A stretch of DNA of 39,457 bases, taken from the NCBI RefSeq assembly GCF_000455205.1, contig NZ_AUWQ01000119.1, positions 1-39,457 of the forward strand, in the 5' to 3' direction. The notes under the pieces were generated by a model, which worked only from the letters and a program-made list of their open reading frames with translations, was not told where the DNA came from and made no database searches. Both the position numbers and the translations under genes were made by a program. The DNA is from Mycobacterium sp. UM_CSW (GTDB lineage: Bacteria; Actinomycetota; Actinomycetes; Mycobacteriales; Mycobacteriaceae). This document shows, in pieces, positions 24,533-36,403 of the stretch (position 1 is the stretch's first letter; every line of letters starts with the position of its first letter).

Positions 24533-25915
24533 ATGAGCACGCAGGCAGAAACCACTGCTGCACCCGACCGTCGCCACCAAGTCGTCATCATCGGATCGGG
24601 ATTCGGCGGGCTCAACGCGGCAAAGAAGCTCAAGCACGCCAACGTTGACATCAAACTGATCGCGCGCACCACCCACCACCTGTTCCAGCCGCTGCTGTAC
24701 CAGGTGGCCACCGGCATCGTGTCCGAAGGCGACATCGCCCCGCCCACCCGCGTGATCCTGCGCCGGCAGCGCAACGTCCAGGTGCTGCTCGGCGACGTCA
24801 CGCACATCGACCTAGAGGGGCAGTTCGTCGTTTCGGATCTGCTCGGCCACACCTACGAAACCCCTTACGACACACTGATTGTCGCGGCCGGCGCCGGCCA
24901 GTCCTATTTCGGCAACGACCAGTTCGCCGAGTTCGCGCCGGGCATGAAATCGATCGACGACGCGCTGGAGGTGCGGGGACGAATCCTCAGCGCCTTCGAG
25001 CAGGCCGAACGGTCCCGCGACCCGGAACGACGGGCCAAGCTGTTGACGTTCACCGTCATCGGGGCCGGTCCCACCGGCGTCGAAATGGCCGGGCAGATCG
25101 CCGAATTGGCGAATCACACCCTGAAAGGGTCTTTCCGCCACATCGATTCGACCCGCGCGCGGGTGATCCTGCTCGACGCCGCCCCCGCGGTGCTGCCGCC
25201 GTTCGGCGAGAAGCTCGGGGAACGCGCGGCCGCGCGGCTGGAGAAGATGGGCGTGGAAATCCAGTTGGGGGCGATGGTCACCGACGTCGACCGCAACGGC
25301 ATCACGGTCAAGGACTCCGACGGCACGACCAGGCGCATCGAATCCGCGTGCAAGGTGTGGTCGGCCGGGGTTCAGGCCAGCGGGCTGGGCATGGACCTCG
25401 CCGAGCAGTCGTCGGTCGAAGTCGACCGGGCCGGACGGGTCAAGGTGCTGCCGGACCTGTCCATCCCCGGGCACCCGAACGTGTTCGTCATCGGCGACAT
25501 GGCCGCCGTCGAGGGTGTGCCGGGGGTTGCGCAGGGAGCCATCCAGGGCGCCAAGTACGTCGCCTCCACGCTGAAGGCGGAACTCAACGGCGCCGATCCG
25601 GCCGAGCGCGAACCGTTCCAGTACTTCGACAAGGGCTCAATGGCCACGGTGTCGCGGTTTTCCGCGGTGGCCAAGATCGGCCCGCTGGAGTTCAGCGGCT
25701 TCATCGCCTGGCTGATGTGGCTGGTGCTGCACCTGGTGTACCTGGTCGGGTTCAAGACCAAGATCAGCACGCTGCTGTCGTGGACGGTCACCTTCCTGAG
25801 CACCCGGCGCGGCCAGCTCACCATCACCGAACAGCAGGCGTTCGCCCGCACCCGCCTCGAACAACTGGCGGTGGCGGCTGCCGAGGCCAAGCGCCCGGCC
25901 AGGCGGGCCAGCTAA
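24533..25915 (+). CDS. ndh: Type II NADH dehydrogenase
   Basis: 460 residues from ATG 24533, preceded by CAGGAGC; upstream in-frame codons to 24419 are not needed. A first GxGxxG for FAD reads VVIIGSGFGGLNAA (17-30); a second for NADH reads VIGAGPTGVEMAGQI (near 180). The FAD-contact VFVIGDMAAVEG precedes AQGAIQGAKYVA. The C-terminal region FSGFIAWLMWLVLHLVYLVGF is hydrophobic and would anchor this monotopic membrane enzyme, which passes electrons from NADH to menaquinone without pumping protons. Length and motifs fit mycobacterial Ndh (Rv1854c). In M. tuberculosis a urease operon follows; here only about 240 bases separate it from the thioesterase. Confidence 0.96.
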   Translation: MSTQAETTAAPDRRHQVVIIGSGFGGLNAAKKLKHANVDIKLIARTTHHLFQPLLYQVATGIVSEGDIAPPTRVILRRQRNVQVLLGDVTHIDLEGQFVVSDLLGHTYETPYDTLIVAAGAGQSYFGNDQFAEFAPGMKSIDDALEVRGRILSAFEQAERSRDPERRAKLLTFTVIGAGPTGVEMAGQIAELANHTLKGSFRHIDSTRARVILLDAAPAVLPPFGEKLGERAAARLEKMGVEIQLGAMVTDVDRNGITVKDSDGTTRRIESACKVWSAGVQASGLGMDLAEQSSVEVDRAGRVKVLPDLSIPGHPNVFVIGDMAAVEGVPGVAQGAIQGAKYVASTLKAELNGADPAEREPFQYFDKGSMATVSRFSAVAKIGPLEFSGFIAWLMWLVLHLVYLVGFKTKISTLLSWTVTFLSTRRGQLTITEQQAFARTRLEQLAVAAAEAKRPARRAS

Positions 25916-26031
25916 CCGTCCGGCCGGTCGGATCGAGGGGTGCCGACCGGCTCGGCAGGGGATTCTTTTGCGGCACAGCGGCTTTCGGCCCGAATTGGGC
26001 CTGTCTGAGCTAGGCGCAGTCTTCGAACGTT

Positions 26032-26101
26032 GGGTGTGAATCGTCGGCGTTGCGAGTGCGCCCTGGGCGGGAAAAACGCCGAAACCCCGCCCTGCACACA
26101 C
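26032..26101. repeat. Dispersed nested-dyad element, copy 2
   Basis: Starts with the same 19-mer as the copy at 15861 (GGGTGTGAATCGTCGGCGT) and has perfect inner arms GGGCGGG and CCCGCCC around AAAAACGCCGAAA, with outer GTGTG/CACAC. It lies in the convergent gap between ndh and the thioesterase, where it may act as a transcription end structure. Confidence 0.7.
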
Positions 26102-26152
26102 ATTGAAAACCACCACTGCACACTCAAAGCCCTGGGCGGGCGTCCGGAACGT

Positions 26153-26569
26153 CTATGCCTCGAGGTTCTGCAGCCGCACCTGACCCCGGGCCACCACCCG
26201 ATCGTCGTCGTCGGTGATGGTGACCAGCCACAGCTGCTGGCGCCGGCCGCGGTGGATCGGCTCGCCGGTGCCGTACACCATCCCGGAGCTGATCGAACGC
26301 AGAAAATCGGTGTTGTTGTTGACGCCGACCACGTTGCCGCCGTCGCCCTTGGCGTTCAGCCAGGTGTAGGCGGCCACGCTGGCCATGCTCTCGATCACCG
26401 AGCAGTAGACGCCGCCGTGCACGAGGCCCATGGGCTGCAACAGCTTCGGCGTGACCTCCAGCTGTGCCCGGACGCGGTCCGGGGTGAGTTCCGTGTAGTG
26501 CAGCCCCAATTCGCCGTCAAACGGCGCGGTGAAGTTCGGGGGCAACGGCGCATCGGGTGGCGGTGGCAC
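26153..26569 (-). CDS. PaaI-type hotdog thioesterase (Rv1847-type)
   Basis: 138 residues from GTG 26569 (VPPPPDAPLPPNF). The frame stays open further upstream, but the family length of about 140 and the loss of similarity support this start. Hotdog-fold thioesterase landmarks: a helix start LGLHYTELTPD, the catalytic-loop-like GLVHGGVYCSVIESMAS (HGG motif near residue 49), GVNNNTDFLRSI and VTITDDDDRVVARGQVRLQNLEA. It should hydrolyse a small acyl-CoA, possibly aromatic; the substrate is unknown. It is divergent from blaI, and the 295-base shared region holds an iron-box-like site, a BlaI-type dyad and a long hairpin. Confidence 0.88.
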   Translation of the reverse strand: MPPPPDAPLPPNFTAPFDGELGLHYTELTPDRVRAQLEVTPKLLQPMGLVHGGVYCSVIESMASVAAYTWLNAKGDGGNVVGVNNNTDFLRSISSGMVYGTGEPIHRGRRQQLWLVTITDDDDRVVARGQVRLQNLEA

Positions 26570-26634
26570 GCTCTTTTGTCTACACCATCGGCGAGCCGGG
26601 CCGTCGGCTTGCGAGTGCCCTGCCCCGCAAAAAC

Positions 26635-26667
26635 GGGCGAGCCCCGCGCTGGGCGCGGGGCTCGCCG
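26635..26667. other. Perfect 14-bp stem hairpin in the thioesterase/blaI gap
   Basis: GGCGAGCCCCGCGC (26636-26649) and its exact complement (26653-26666) enclose the loop TGG. It is one of the most stable hairpins in the window. It lies upstream of both divergent genes, so it is not an ordinary terminator of either unless an unannotated transcript runs through. Confidence 0.6.
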
Positions 26668-26736
26668 ATCGAGTAGACCGGGGGTCGCTGCAGCCCTCAG
26701 GACTCGCCGCGGTCATGTCGCTCGACCGCCATCAGC

Positions 26737-26755
26737 ATAGGCAAGGCTGCCCTAA
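26737..26755. promoter_or_regulatory. IdeR/iron-box-like site
   Basis: ATAGGCAAGGCTGCCCTAA matches the mycobacterial iron-box consensus TTAGGTTAGGCTAACCTAA at 14 of 19 positions, with the dyad AGG..CCT centre preserved. It lies 110 bases before blaI and 168 before the thioesterase start. I recall an IdeR site assigned to the Rv1846c/Rv1847 pair in M. tuberculosis, which supports this call. Confidence 0.6.
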
Positions 26756-26806
26756 TTTCGCAAGGTATGGTTTCGCTGTGTACAGGGGACGTCGTGCCCG
26801 GATAGA

Positions 26807-26823
26807 TACGACGGCCGGTAGTA
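26807..26823. promoter_or_regulatory. BlaI-type operator dyad TACGAC-N5-GTAGTA
   Basis: TACGAC and GTAGTA are inverted half-sites 5 bases apart (the second reads TACTAC on the other strand). The TACNAC/GTNGTA pattern is the core of BlaI/MecI-family operators. It lies 41 bases before the blaI start, as expected for autorepression. Confidence 0.65.
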
Positions 26824-26864
26824 AGCGAGTACGCTGGTTCTGACGCTCAGGAGATGAACGCACT

Positions 26865-27284
26865 ATGGCCAAGTTGACCCGGCTAGGGGATCTGGAACGC
26901 GCGGTGATGGACCATCTGTGGTCCACGCCGGAGCCCCAGACCGTCCGTCAAGTCCACGAAGCGTTGTCGGCGCGACGCGACCTCGCCTACACCACGATCA
27001 TGACCGTGCTGCAGCGGCTGGCCAAGAAGAACCTGGTCTCCCAGATCCGCGACGACCGCGCCCATCGCTACGCGCCGGTGCACGGCCGCGACGAGCTGGT
27101 CGCCGGGCTGATGGTGGACGCGCTGGCTCAGGCCGAAGACTCCGGGGGCCGGCAGGCCGCACTGGTGCACTTCGTCGAGCGCGTCGGCGCCGACGAGGCG
27201 GAGGCGCTGCGGCGTGCGCTGGCCGAACTGGAAGCCAATCCGCGCAACCACGCCCCGTCGGCTGGCGCGCCAGCGCAGGACTGA
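26865..27284 (+). CDS. blaI: BlaI-family transcriptional repressor
   Basis: 139 residues from ATG 26865; GGAG lies about 12 bases upstream. Winged-helix repressor sequence: LTRLGDLERAVMDHLWS, TVRQVHEALSARRDLAYTTIMTVLQRLAKKNLVSQIRDDRAHRYAPV, the classic BlaI/MecI DNA-recognition helix and wing (about 25-72). The C-terminal helix mediates dimerisation. The orthologue (Rv1846c) represses itself, the adjacent blaR gene and the blaC beta-lactamase in M. tuberculosis. The gene is 14 bases from the downstream M56 peptidase gene and probably co-transcribed with it. The BlaI-type dyad at 26807 and the iron box at 26737 mark its promoter region. Confidence 0.93.
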   Translation: MAKLTRLGDLERAVMDHLWSTPEPQTVRQVHEALSARRDLAYTTIMTVLQRLAKKNLVSQIRDDRAHRYAPVHGRDELVAGLMVDALAQAEDSGGRQAALVHFVERVGADEAEALRRALAELEANPRNHAPSAGAPAQD

Positions 27285-27298
27285 GGGAGACTGGCAGC

Positions 27299-28249
27299 GT
27301 GTCCGCGCTGGCCTTCTCCATCCTCGCGGTGCTGTTGGTTGGTCCGGCACCCGCTTTGTTGGCACGCGCGACGTGGCCGCTGCGCGCCCCGCGTGCCGCG
27401 ATGGTGTTGTGGCAGGCCGTCGCTCTCGCCGCGGTGCTCTCGGCGTTCAGCGCCGGCATCGCGATCGCCAGCCGGGTGCTGGTGCCCGGCCCCGACGGGC
27501 GGCCGACCGCCAGCGTCATGGGCGCCCCGGACCGGCTCGGCTGGCCGCTGTGGGCGGCATACATCGCCGTCTTCGCGCTGACCGTGTCGGTCGGCGTCCG
27601 GTTGATGGTCGCGGTCGCGCGGGTGGCCATCGCCAATCGGCGACGGCGGGCCCACCACCGCATGGTCGTCGACCTGGTCGGGGTCGGCCACGGCGCGGCC
27701 CTCGCCCAGCCCTGCGCCAACACCCGCGATCTGCGCGTCCTGGACGTCGCCCAACCGCTCGCCTACTGCCTGCCGGGCGTGCGCAGCCGCGTGGTGGTCA
27801 GCGAGGGAACGCTGAAAACGCTCGGCGACGCTGAGGTCTCGGCCATCCTCACCCACGAGCGCGCCCATCTGCGGGCCCGCCACGATTTGGTGCTGGAGGC
27901 TTTCACCGCGGCGCACGCCGCCTTCCCGCGGTTCGTCCGCAGCGCCAACGCGTTACGCGCGGTGCAACTGCTCGTCGAGCTTCTGGCCGACGACGCCGCG
28001 GTGCGCGCCACCGGGCGCACTCCCCTGGCCCGGGCCTTGGTCGCCTGTGCATCGGGTCGGGCGCCGTCGGGCGCGCTGGCGATGGGCGGTACCAGCACGG
28101 TGGTGCGGGTACGCCGGCTGTCGGGCCGCGGCAACAGCCTGATGCTGGCGGCCACCGCCTACCTGGCCGCGGCCGCGGTATTCGTGGTACCCACCGTGGC
28201 GCTGGTGGTGCCATGGCTCATCGAGCTGCGCCGGCTGTTCAACGTCTAG
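27299..28249 (+). CDS. blaR: Short BlaR/M56-type membrane metallopeptidase
   Basis: 316 residues from GTG 27299. Hydrophobic segments lie near 5-22, 36-58, 82-106 and 272-290. The zinc site is HERAH (186-190, an HExxH motif), with a possible third ligand Glu in LVELLADDAA near 235. BlaR1/MecR1 of staphylococci are about 600 residues with an extracellular penicillin-binding sensor; here the C-terminus stops after the last membrane segment, so that sensor is absent, as in Rv1845c. The protein probably cleaves BlaI when triggered by another signal, for example through respiration or cell-wall stress. Cotranscribed with blaI. Confidence 0.9.
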   Translation: MSALAFSILAVLLVGPAPALLARATWPLRAPRAAMVLWQAVALAAVLSAFSAGIAIASRVLVPGPDGRPTASVMGAPDRLGWPLWAAYIAVFALTVSVGVRLMVAVARVAIANRRRRAHHRMVVDLVGVGHGAALAQPCANTRDLRVLDVAQPLAYCLPGVRSRVVVSEGTLKTLGDAEVSAILTHERAHLRARHDLVLEAFTAAHAAFPRFVRSANALRAVQLLVELLADDAAVRATGRTPLARALVACASGRAPSGALAMGGTSTVVRVRRLSGRGNSLMLAATAYLAAAAVFVVPTVALVVPWLIELRRLFNV

Positions 28250-28308
28250 CGTCGGAGTGGGCCAACACCCTGGGATGCCTCTCGGAGTCGGCTGTGCCAC
28301 AGTGTGAT

Positions 28309-28323
28309 CCGACAGCTTGTCGG
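28309..28323. promoter_or_regulatory. Hairpin/operator CCGACA-GCT-TGTCGG upstream of gnd1
   Basis: A perfect 6-bp dyad with a 3-base loop lies 30 bases before the gnd1 start, with GAGAGG following. It could be an operator or a leader hairpin. No consensus is recognised. Confidence 0.4.
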
Positions 28324-28352
28324 AAGAGTTCTGCGACCTGAGAGGCCAAGCC

Positions 28353-31290
<2,938 letters not shown>

Positions 31291-31458
31291 GCGCGCCGCG
31301 GTCGTGCTGCCGTCCGCACGCGTTGGCTACCATGTGAATTCATGTGAGTCGCGGCCGGCAGCAAAGCGCTGCGCCGCATCGAGGGAAAGGCATGACGTGC
31401 CGCAGGCACGCGTCGGGGCCCGCATATTGATCCGGGCATCGTCCCCGGGATCTGGGTC

Positions 31459-32829
31459 ATGAACGTCGCCGTCACCCTGATCAGCCTCGTCGCCATCGCG
31501 CTGCTGATCTTCGCCAACGGGGTGTTCGTCGCGGCCGAGTTCTCGCTGACCGCCCTGGACCGCAGCGTCGTCGACTCCAACGCGCGCCTCGGGGGCCGGC
31601 GCGACCGCTTCATCCAGCGCGCCCAGCAGCGGTTGTCGTTTCAGCTCTCCGGCGCCCAACTGGGCATCTCGATCTCCACGCTCGCGACCGGGTATCTGAC
31701 CGAGCCGTTGATGGCCGACCTGCCGCATCCGGCGCTGAGCGCGATCGGCATACCGAACCGGCTCACCGACGCCGTCCTCGCGTTCCTGGCGCTGGTGATC
31801 GTGACGTCGGTGTCGATGGTGTTCGGCGAGCTGGTTCCGAAATATCTCGCCGTGGCGCGCCCGCTGTCGACCGCTCGTGCCGTCGCGGGCGTCCAGTTGC
31901 TGTTCTCGACGATCTTCACCCCGGCCATCCGGTTGACGAACGGCGCGGCCAACTGGATCGTGCGCGAGCTGGGCATCGAGCCGGCCGAGGAGCTGCGCTC
32001 GGCCCGCTCGCCGCAGGAGCTGGCGTCGCTGGTGCGCAACTCGGCCCGCAGCGGCACGATGGACGCCGCCACCGCCGCCCTGGTGCGGCGATCGCTGCAG
32101 TTCGGCGAGCTGACCGCCGAGGAGCTGATGACGCCGAGGTCGAAGATCGTCGCGCTGGAAACCGACGAGACGGTCGCCGACCTGGTCGCCGCGGCCGCCG
32201 ACTCCGGCTTCTCCCGCTTCCCTATCGTCGACGGCGACCTCGACGAGACCGTCGGCATCGTGCACGTCAAGCAGGTGTTCGCGGTGCCGGCGGCCGAGCG
32301 CGCGACCACCCTGCTGACCACGCTCGCGCAGCACGTGCCGGTGGTCCCGTCGACCCTGGACGGCGACGCCGTGATGGCCGAGATCCGCGCCAACAGCCTG
32401 CAAACCGCGATGGTCGTCGACGAGTACGGCGGCACCGCGGGCATGGTGACCGTCGAGGACCTGATCGAGGAGATCGTGGGCGACGTCCGCGACGAGCACG
32501 ACGACGCCACCCCGGACGTGGTGGCGGCCGGCGCCGGCTGGCGGGTGAACGGGCTGCTGCGCATCGACGAGGTGGCCGCCGCCACCGGATTCAGGGCCCC
32601 GGAAGGGCCCTACGAAACGATCGGCGGCCTGGTGCTGCGCGAGCTCGGCCACATCCCCGTGGCCGGGGAAACCGTGGAGCTGACCGCGCTGGACCCCGAC
32701 GGCCTGCTGGACACCTCGATGCGCTGGCAGGCGACCGTGGTTCGGATGGACGGTCGCCGCATCGACGTGCTCGAGCTACAGGAGCTGGGCAGCCGGGCCG
32801 AAACGCCCGCGGGACGGGGCCCCTCGTGA
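31459..32829 (+). CDS. CNNM/HlyC-CorC-type membrane protein with CBS pair (Rv1842c-type)
   Basis: 456 residues from ATG 31459. The N-terminal ~190 residues form the DUF21/CNNM membrane domain ([31 protein letters not shown], then further segments near 87-130). Two CBS domains follow (about 215-330): [21 protein letters not shown] and [24 protein letters not shown]-terminal CorC/HlyC-type domain starts near 355 ([12 protein letters not shown]). Homologues export Mg or Co ions or sense them. Its stop overlaps the GTG of the next gene (GTGA), so the two are translationally coupled paralogues. I saw no recognised metal riboswitch in the 168 bases upstream, only a short hairpin (CGTGCC-GCA-GGCACG). 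Confidence 0.93.
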   Translation: MNVAVTLISLVAIALLIFANGVFVAAEFSLTALDRSVVDSNARLGGRRDRFIQRAQQRLSFQLSGAQLGISISTLATGYLTEPLMADLPHPALSAIGIPNRLTDAVLAFLALVIVTSVSMVFGELVPKYLAVARPLSTARAVAGVQLLFSTIFTPAIRLTNGAANWIVRELGIEPAEELRSARSPQELASLVRNSARSGTMDAATAALVRRSLQFGELTAEELMTPRSKIVALETDETVADLVAAAADSGFSRFPIVDGDLDETVGIVHVKQVFAVPAAERATTLLTTLAQHVPVVPSTLDGDAVMAEIRANSLQTAMVVDEYGGTAGMVTVEDLIEEIVGDVRDEHDDATPDVVAAGAGWRVNGLLRIDEVAAATGFRAPEGPYETIGGLVLRELGHIPVAGETVELTALDPDGLLDTSMRWQATVVRMDGRRIDVLELQELGSRAETPAGRGPS

Positions 32830-33866
32830 ACGACGCACTGGGAGTCCTGCTGGCGATCCTGCTGATCGGCGTCAACGCGTTTTTCGTCGGCGCGGAGTTC
32901 TCGCTGATCTCGGCGCGCCGCGACCGCCTCGAGGCGCTGGCCGAGCAGGGCAAGGCGAGGGCCGTGGTGGTGATCCGCGCCGGCGAGCAACTGTCGTCCA
33001 TGCTGGCCGGGGTCCAGCTGGGGGTGACGGTCGCGTCGCTGCTGCTCGGCCGCATCGGGGAGGCCGCGGTCGCCAGCCTGCTGCGCTCGGCGTTGGGCCT
33101 CACCGGCTGGCCCCCGGCGCTGCTGCACACGCTCTCGCTGGCGATCGCGCTGGCGATCGTCGTGACCCTGCACGTGCTGCTGGGCGAGATGGTGCCGAAG
33201 AACATCGCGCTGGCCGGCCCCGAGCGCGCCGCGATGCTGCTGGTGCCGCCCTACCTGGCGTACGTGCGTGCGGCCCGGCCGTTGATCGCGTTCTACGACA
33301 AGTGCGCCAACGTGGTGCTGCGCGCGCTGCGGGTCGAGCCCAAGTCGCAACTCGACGTCGCGGTTTCCACCACGGAGCTGCGGGTGATGATCACCGAATC
33401 CGTGTCCGAGGGGCTGTTGGACGCCGAGGAGCACGGCAGGCTGACCCGGGCGCTGCAGCTGCGCTACCGCCGCGTCGGCGATGTGGCGCGGCCGCTCGCC
33501 GAGATCCGGGCGGTGCCGGTGGCCGCGGCGGGCTCCGGGCCGACCGTGGGTGCGGTCGAGGAGGCCCTGGCGCAGAGCGGTTATTCGCGGTTTCCCGTCG
33601 TCGACCCCGACGGGAAGTACATCGGTTACCTGCACATCAAGGACGTGCTGACGCTCGACGACGACCCGAACACGGTGATCGACCGGGCCTGGGTGCGACC
33701 GCTGCCGCAGGTCCCGACGTCGCTGCCGCTGGCCGACGCCCTGTCGCGGATGCGGCGCAGCAACAGCCATCTGGCTCTGGTCACCGACGACAGCGGCGCG
33801 GTGGTCGCGATGGTGGCGATGGAAGATCTGGTCGAGGACCTGGTCGGCACCATGCGCGACGCGTAG
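32826..33866 (+). CDS. CNNM/CBS membrane protein, short paralogue (Rv1841c-type)
   Basis: 346 residues from GTG 32826, overlapping the previous stop. The same DUF21 start ([25 protein letters not shown]) and later membrane segments are followed by a CBS pair (about 215-345, ending [15 protein letters not shown]). Unlike its upstream partner it lacks the C-terminal CorC/HlyC-like domain. The conserved [10 protein letters not shown] matches the second CBS of the partner ([10 protein letters not shown]). A heteromeric transporter or sensor with the upstream protein is likely from the coupling. It is followed by the glcB leader. Confidence 0.92.
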   Translation: MNDALGVLLAILLIGVNAFFVGAEFSLISARRDRLEALAEQGKARAVVVIRAGEQLSSMLAGVQLGVTVASLLLGRIGEAAVASLLRSALGLTGWPPALLHTLSLAIALAIVVTLHVLLGEMVPKNIALAGPERAAMLLVPPYLAYVRAARPLIAFYDKCANVVLRALRVEPKSQLDVAVSTTELRVMITESVSEGLLDAEEHGRLTRALQLRYRRVGDVARPLAEIRAVPVAAAGSGPTVGAVEEALAQSGYSRFPVVDPDGKYIGYLHIKDVLTLDDDPNTVIDRAWVRPLPQVPTSLPLADALSRMRRSNSHLALVTDDSGAVVAMVAMEDLVEDLVGTMRDA

Positions 33867-33977
33867 TGCCGCTGCCCACGAATCGGGCCGCAGCCCGTAT
33901 GATCGCCAAGGCTGCCGGGCCGGATAGCGATCGTCGCGGTTCGCCGCGGCGCCATAGTCGGAGCTCTTAGCGCGCGC

Positions 33978-34060
33978 CTGACCTGCTGTTGAAGGTCGGG
34001 CGGATGACGTCCGGCAACCCGCCGGTCGGTACGCTGAAGGCAATGCGTGTTGAGGGTCAG
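33978..34060 (+). ncRNA. Structured glcB leader with SAM-I/IV-like core (candidate riboswitch)
   Basis: A closing stem pairs CUGACCU (33978-33984) with GGGUCAG (34054-34060, with one U-G). Inside are hairpin GGGCG-GAUGA-CGUCC (33998-34012), then CCGGCAACC (34011-34019) and ACC-CGCC-GGU, as well as hairpin-like ACGC...GCGU (34031-34048). The order GAUGA, CCGGCAACC and a following short stem recalls the SAM-I/SAM-IV riboswitch core. The 5' closing strand can instead fold as GACCU-N8-AGGUC (33980-33997), giving a switch-like alternative. The region lies 35 bases before glcB, a gene I do not know to have a SAM riboswitch. Structure is read by eye only. Confidence 0.4.
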
Positions 34061-34094
34061 TGCGGTGTTACTCGGCCCACTATGGAGGAGAAAA

Positions 34095-36302
34095 ATGACT
34101 GATCGCGTGTCGGTGGGGAACCTGCGCGTCGCCCGAGTGCTCTACGACTTCGTGAACAACGAGGCCCTGCCCGGCACCGACATCGACCCGGACAGCTTCT
34201 GGGCCGGCGTCGACAAGGTCGTGGCCGACCTGACCCCGCAGAACCAGGATTTGCTGAACCGCCGTGATGAGCTGCAGGCCCAGATCGACAAGTGGCACCG
34301 GCACCGCGTCATCGAGCCGATCGACGCCGAGGCGTACCGCGAGTTCCTCGTCGAAATCGGCTACCTGCAGCCCGAACCCGACGACTTCACCATCACCACC
34401 TCGGGCGTCGACGACGAGATCACGACAACCGCCGGCCCGCAGCTGGTGGTGCCGGTGCTCAACGCGCGGTTCGCGCTCAACGCGGCGAACGCTCGCTGGG
34501 GTTCCCTCTACGACGCCCTTTACGGCACCGACGTCATCCCCGAGAGCGACGGTGCGGAAAAGGGATCGAGCTACAACCGGGTTCGCGGCGACAAGGTGAT
34601 CGCCTACGCGCGCGGATTCCTCGACCAGGCCGTCCCCCTGGCGTCGGGCTCCTGGGCCGACGCGACGGGCATCAGCATCGCCGACGGCCAGCTGCAGATC
34701 ACCCTCGATGCCGAGGCGGAGCCCGTCGGGCTCGCGAGCCCAGAGAAGTTCGTCGGGTACAGCGGCGAACTCGGGTCCCCCAGCTGGTCGGTGCTGCTGG
34801 TCAACCACGGACTGCACATCGAGATCCTGATCGACCCCGAGTCCCCCGTCGGCGCCACCGACCGGGCCGGCGTCAAGGACGTCGTCCTGGAATCGGCGGT
34901 CACCACGATCATGGACTTCGAGGACTCGGTGACCGCCGTCGACGCCGACGACAAGGTGCTGGGCTACCGCAACTGGCTGGGGCTGAACAAGGGCGACCTG
35001 GTCGAGGAGGTCAGCAAGGGCGGCAAGACCTTCACCCGCGCGCTCAACGCCGACCGCACCTACACCACGCCCGACGGCGGTGAGCTCACCCTGCCCGGCC
35101 GCAGCCTGTTGTTCGTCCGCAACGTCGGGCACCTGATGACCAACGACGCCATCGTCTCCGTCGGCGATGGCGACGAAGAAAAAGAGGTTTTCGAGGGCAT
35201 CATGGACGGGCTGTTCACCGGCCTGACCGCGATCCACGGGCTGCGGACCGGTGAGGCCAACGGCCCCCTGACGAACAGCCGCACCGGTTCCATCTACATC
35301 GTCAAGCCCAAGATGCACGGGCCCGCCGAGGTTGCGTTCACCTGCGAACTGTTCAGCCGCGTCGAGGACGTGCTGGGCCTGCCGCAGGGCACCCTCAAGG
35401 TCGGCATCATGGACGAGGAACGCCGCACCACGGTCAACCTCAAGGCGTGCATCAAGGCCGCCGCCGACCGGGTGGTGTTCATCAACACCGGCTTCCTCGA
35501 CCGCACCGGCGACGAGATCCACACCTCGATGGAGGCCGGCCCGATGATCCGCAAGGGTGCGATGAAGAACAGCACCTGGATCAAGGCCTACGAGGACGCC
35601 AATGTCGACATCGGGCTCGCCGCCGGGTTCAAGGGCAAGGCCCAGATCGGCAAGGGAATGTGGGCGATGACCGAGCTGATGGCCGACATGGTCGAGCAGA
35701 AGATCGGCCAGCCCAAGGCCGGCGCCACCACCGCGTGGGTGCCGTCCCCGACGGCGGCCACCCTGCACGCGATGCACTACCACTACGTGGACGTGGGCGC
35801 CGTGCAGGAGGAGCTCGCGGGCAAGAAGCGCACCACCATCGAGGAGTTGCTGACCATTCCGCTGGCCAAGGAATTGGCTTGGGCGCCAGAGGAAATCCGC
35901 GAGGAGCTCGACAACAACTGCCAGTCCATCCTCGGCTACGTGGTGCGCTGGGTGGAGCAGGGCGTCGGCTGCTCGAAGGTGCCCGACATCCACAACACGG
36001 CGCTCATGGAGGACCGTGCCACCCTGCGGATCTCCAGCCAGCTGCTGGCCAACTGGTTGCGCCACGGCGTGATCACCAGCGAAGACGTTCGCGCCAGCCT
36101 GGAGCGGATGGCGCCGCTGGTAGACCGGCAGAACGAAGGGGACCCGGTTTATCGGCCGATGGCGCCCAACTTCGACGAGAGCATCGCCTTCCTGGCGGCT
36201 CAGGAGCTGATTCTGTCCGGGACGCAGCAGCCCAACGGCTACACCGAGCCGATCCTGCACCGGCGCAGGCGCGAGTTCAAAGCTCGCGCCGCGGGTGCGT
36301 GA
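34095..36302 (+). CDS. glcB: Malate synthase G
   Basis: 735 residues from ATG 34095 with GGAGGAG 4 bases upstream, near the 741 I recall for M. tuberculosis GlcB. It condenses glyoxylate with acetyl-CoA to malate (glyoxylate shunt). Motifs: [34 protein letters not shown] (active-site Arg region), [30 protein letters not shown] (Mg-binding Glu/Asp region) and [23 protein letters not shown] with catalytic-base Asp640 and Cys626. The C-terminus ends EFKARAAGA, about 13 residues shorter than the M. tuberculosis tail. A tiny upstream frame (ATG 34082, six codons) overlaps the start. Between the CNNM pair and glcB, M. tuberculosis has a PE_PGRS and a toxin pair that are missing here. Confidence 0.97.
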   Translation: MTDRVSVGNLRVARVLYDFVNNEALPGTDIDPDSFWAGVDKVVADLTPQNQDLLNRRDELQAQIDKWHRHRVIEPIDAEAYREFLVEIGYLQPEPDDFTITTSGVDDEITTTAGPQLVVPVLNARFALNAANARWGSLYDALYGTDVIPESDGAEKGSSYNRVRGDKVIAYARGFLDQAVPLASGSWADATGISIADGQLQITLDAEAEPVGLASPEKFVGYSGELGSPSWSVLLVNHGLHIEILIDPESPVGATDRAGVKDVVLESAVTTIMDFEDSVTAVDADDKVLGYRNWLGLNKGDLVEEVSKGGKTFTRALNADRTYTTPDGGELTLPGRSLLFVRNVGHLMTNDAIVSVGDGDEEKEVFEGIMDGLFTGLTAIHGLRTGEANGPLTNSRTGSIYIVKPKMHGPAEVAFTCELFSRVEDVLGLPQGTLKVGIMDEERRTTVNLKACIKAAADRVVFINTGFLDRTGDEIHTSMEAGPMIRKGAMKNSTWIKAYEDANVDIGLAAGFKGKAQIGKGMWAMTELMADMVEQKIGQPKAGATTAWVPSPTAATLHAMHYHYVDVGAVQEELAGKKRTTIEELLTIPLAKELAWAPEEIREELDNNCQSILGYVVRWVEQGVGCSKVPDIHNTALMEDRATLRISSQLLANWLRHGVITSEDVRASLERMAPLVDRQNEGDPVYRPMAPNFDESIAFLAAQELILSGTQQPNGYTEPILHRRRREFKARAAGA

Positions 36303-36403
36303 AAACGGCCCGACATGCGGTAGGTAACGCGGTCCGATGACTAGAATCTGCGCCGAGTTCACAAGTCACGCGACGAGTCGACGGGAAGGCGGCGGGCACC
36401 GGT

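Noticed and set aside
31291-31458. Possible metal riboswitch before the CNNM pair
   Set aside because: Only a short CGTGCC-GCA-GGCACG hairpin is seen; the conserved cores of the M-box or yybP-ykoY types I know are not recognisable.
34080-36362. Long open frame on the minus strand opposite glcB
   Set aside because: It lies completely opposite a well-recognised gene. Its arginine-, glycine- and valine-rich composition is typical of antisense frames in GC-rich DNA, and no domain is seen.
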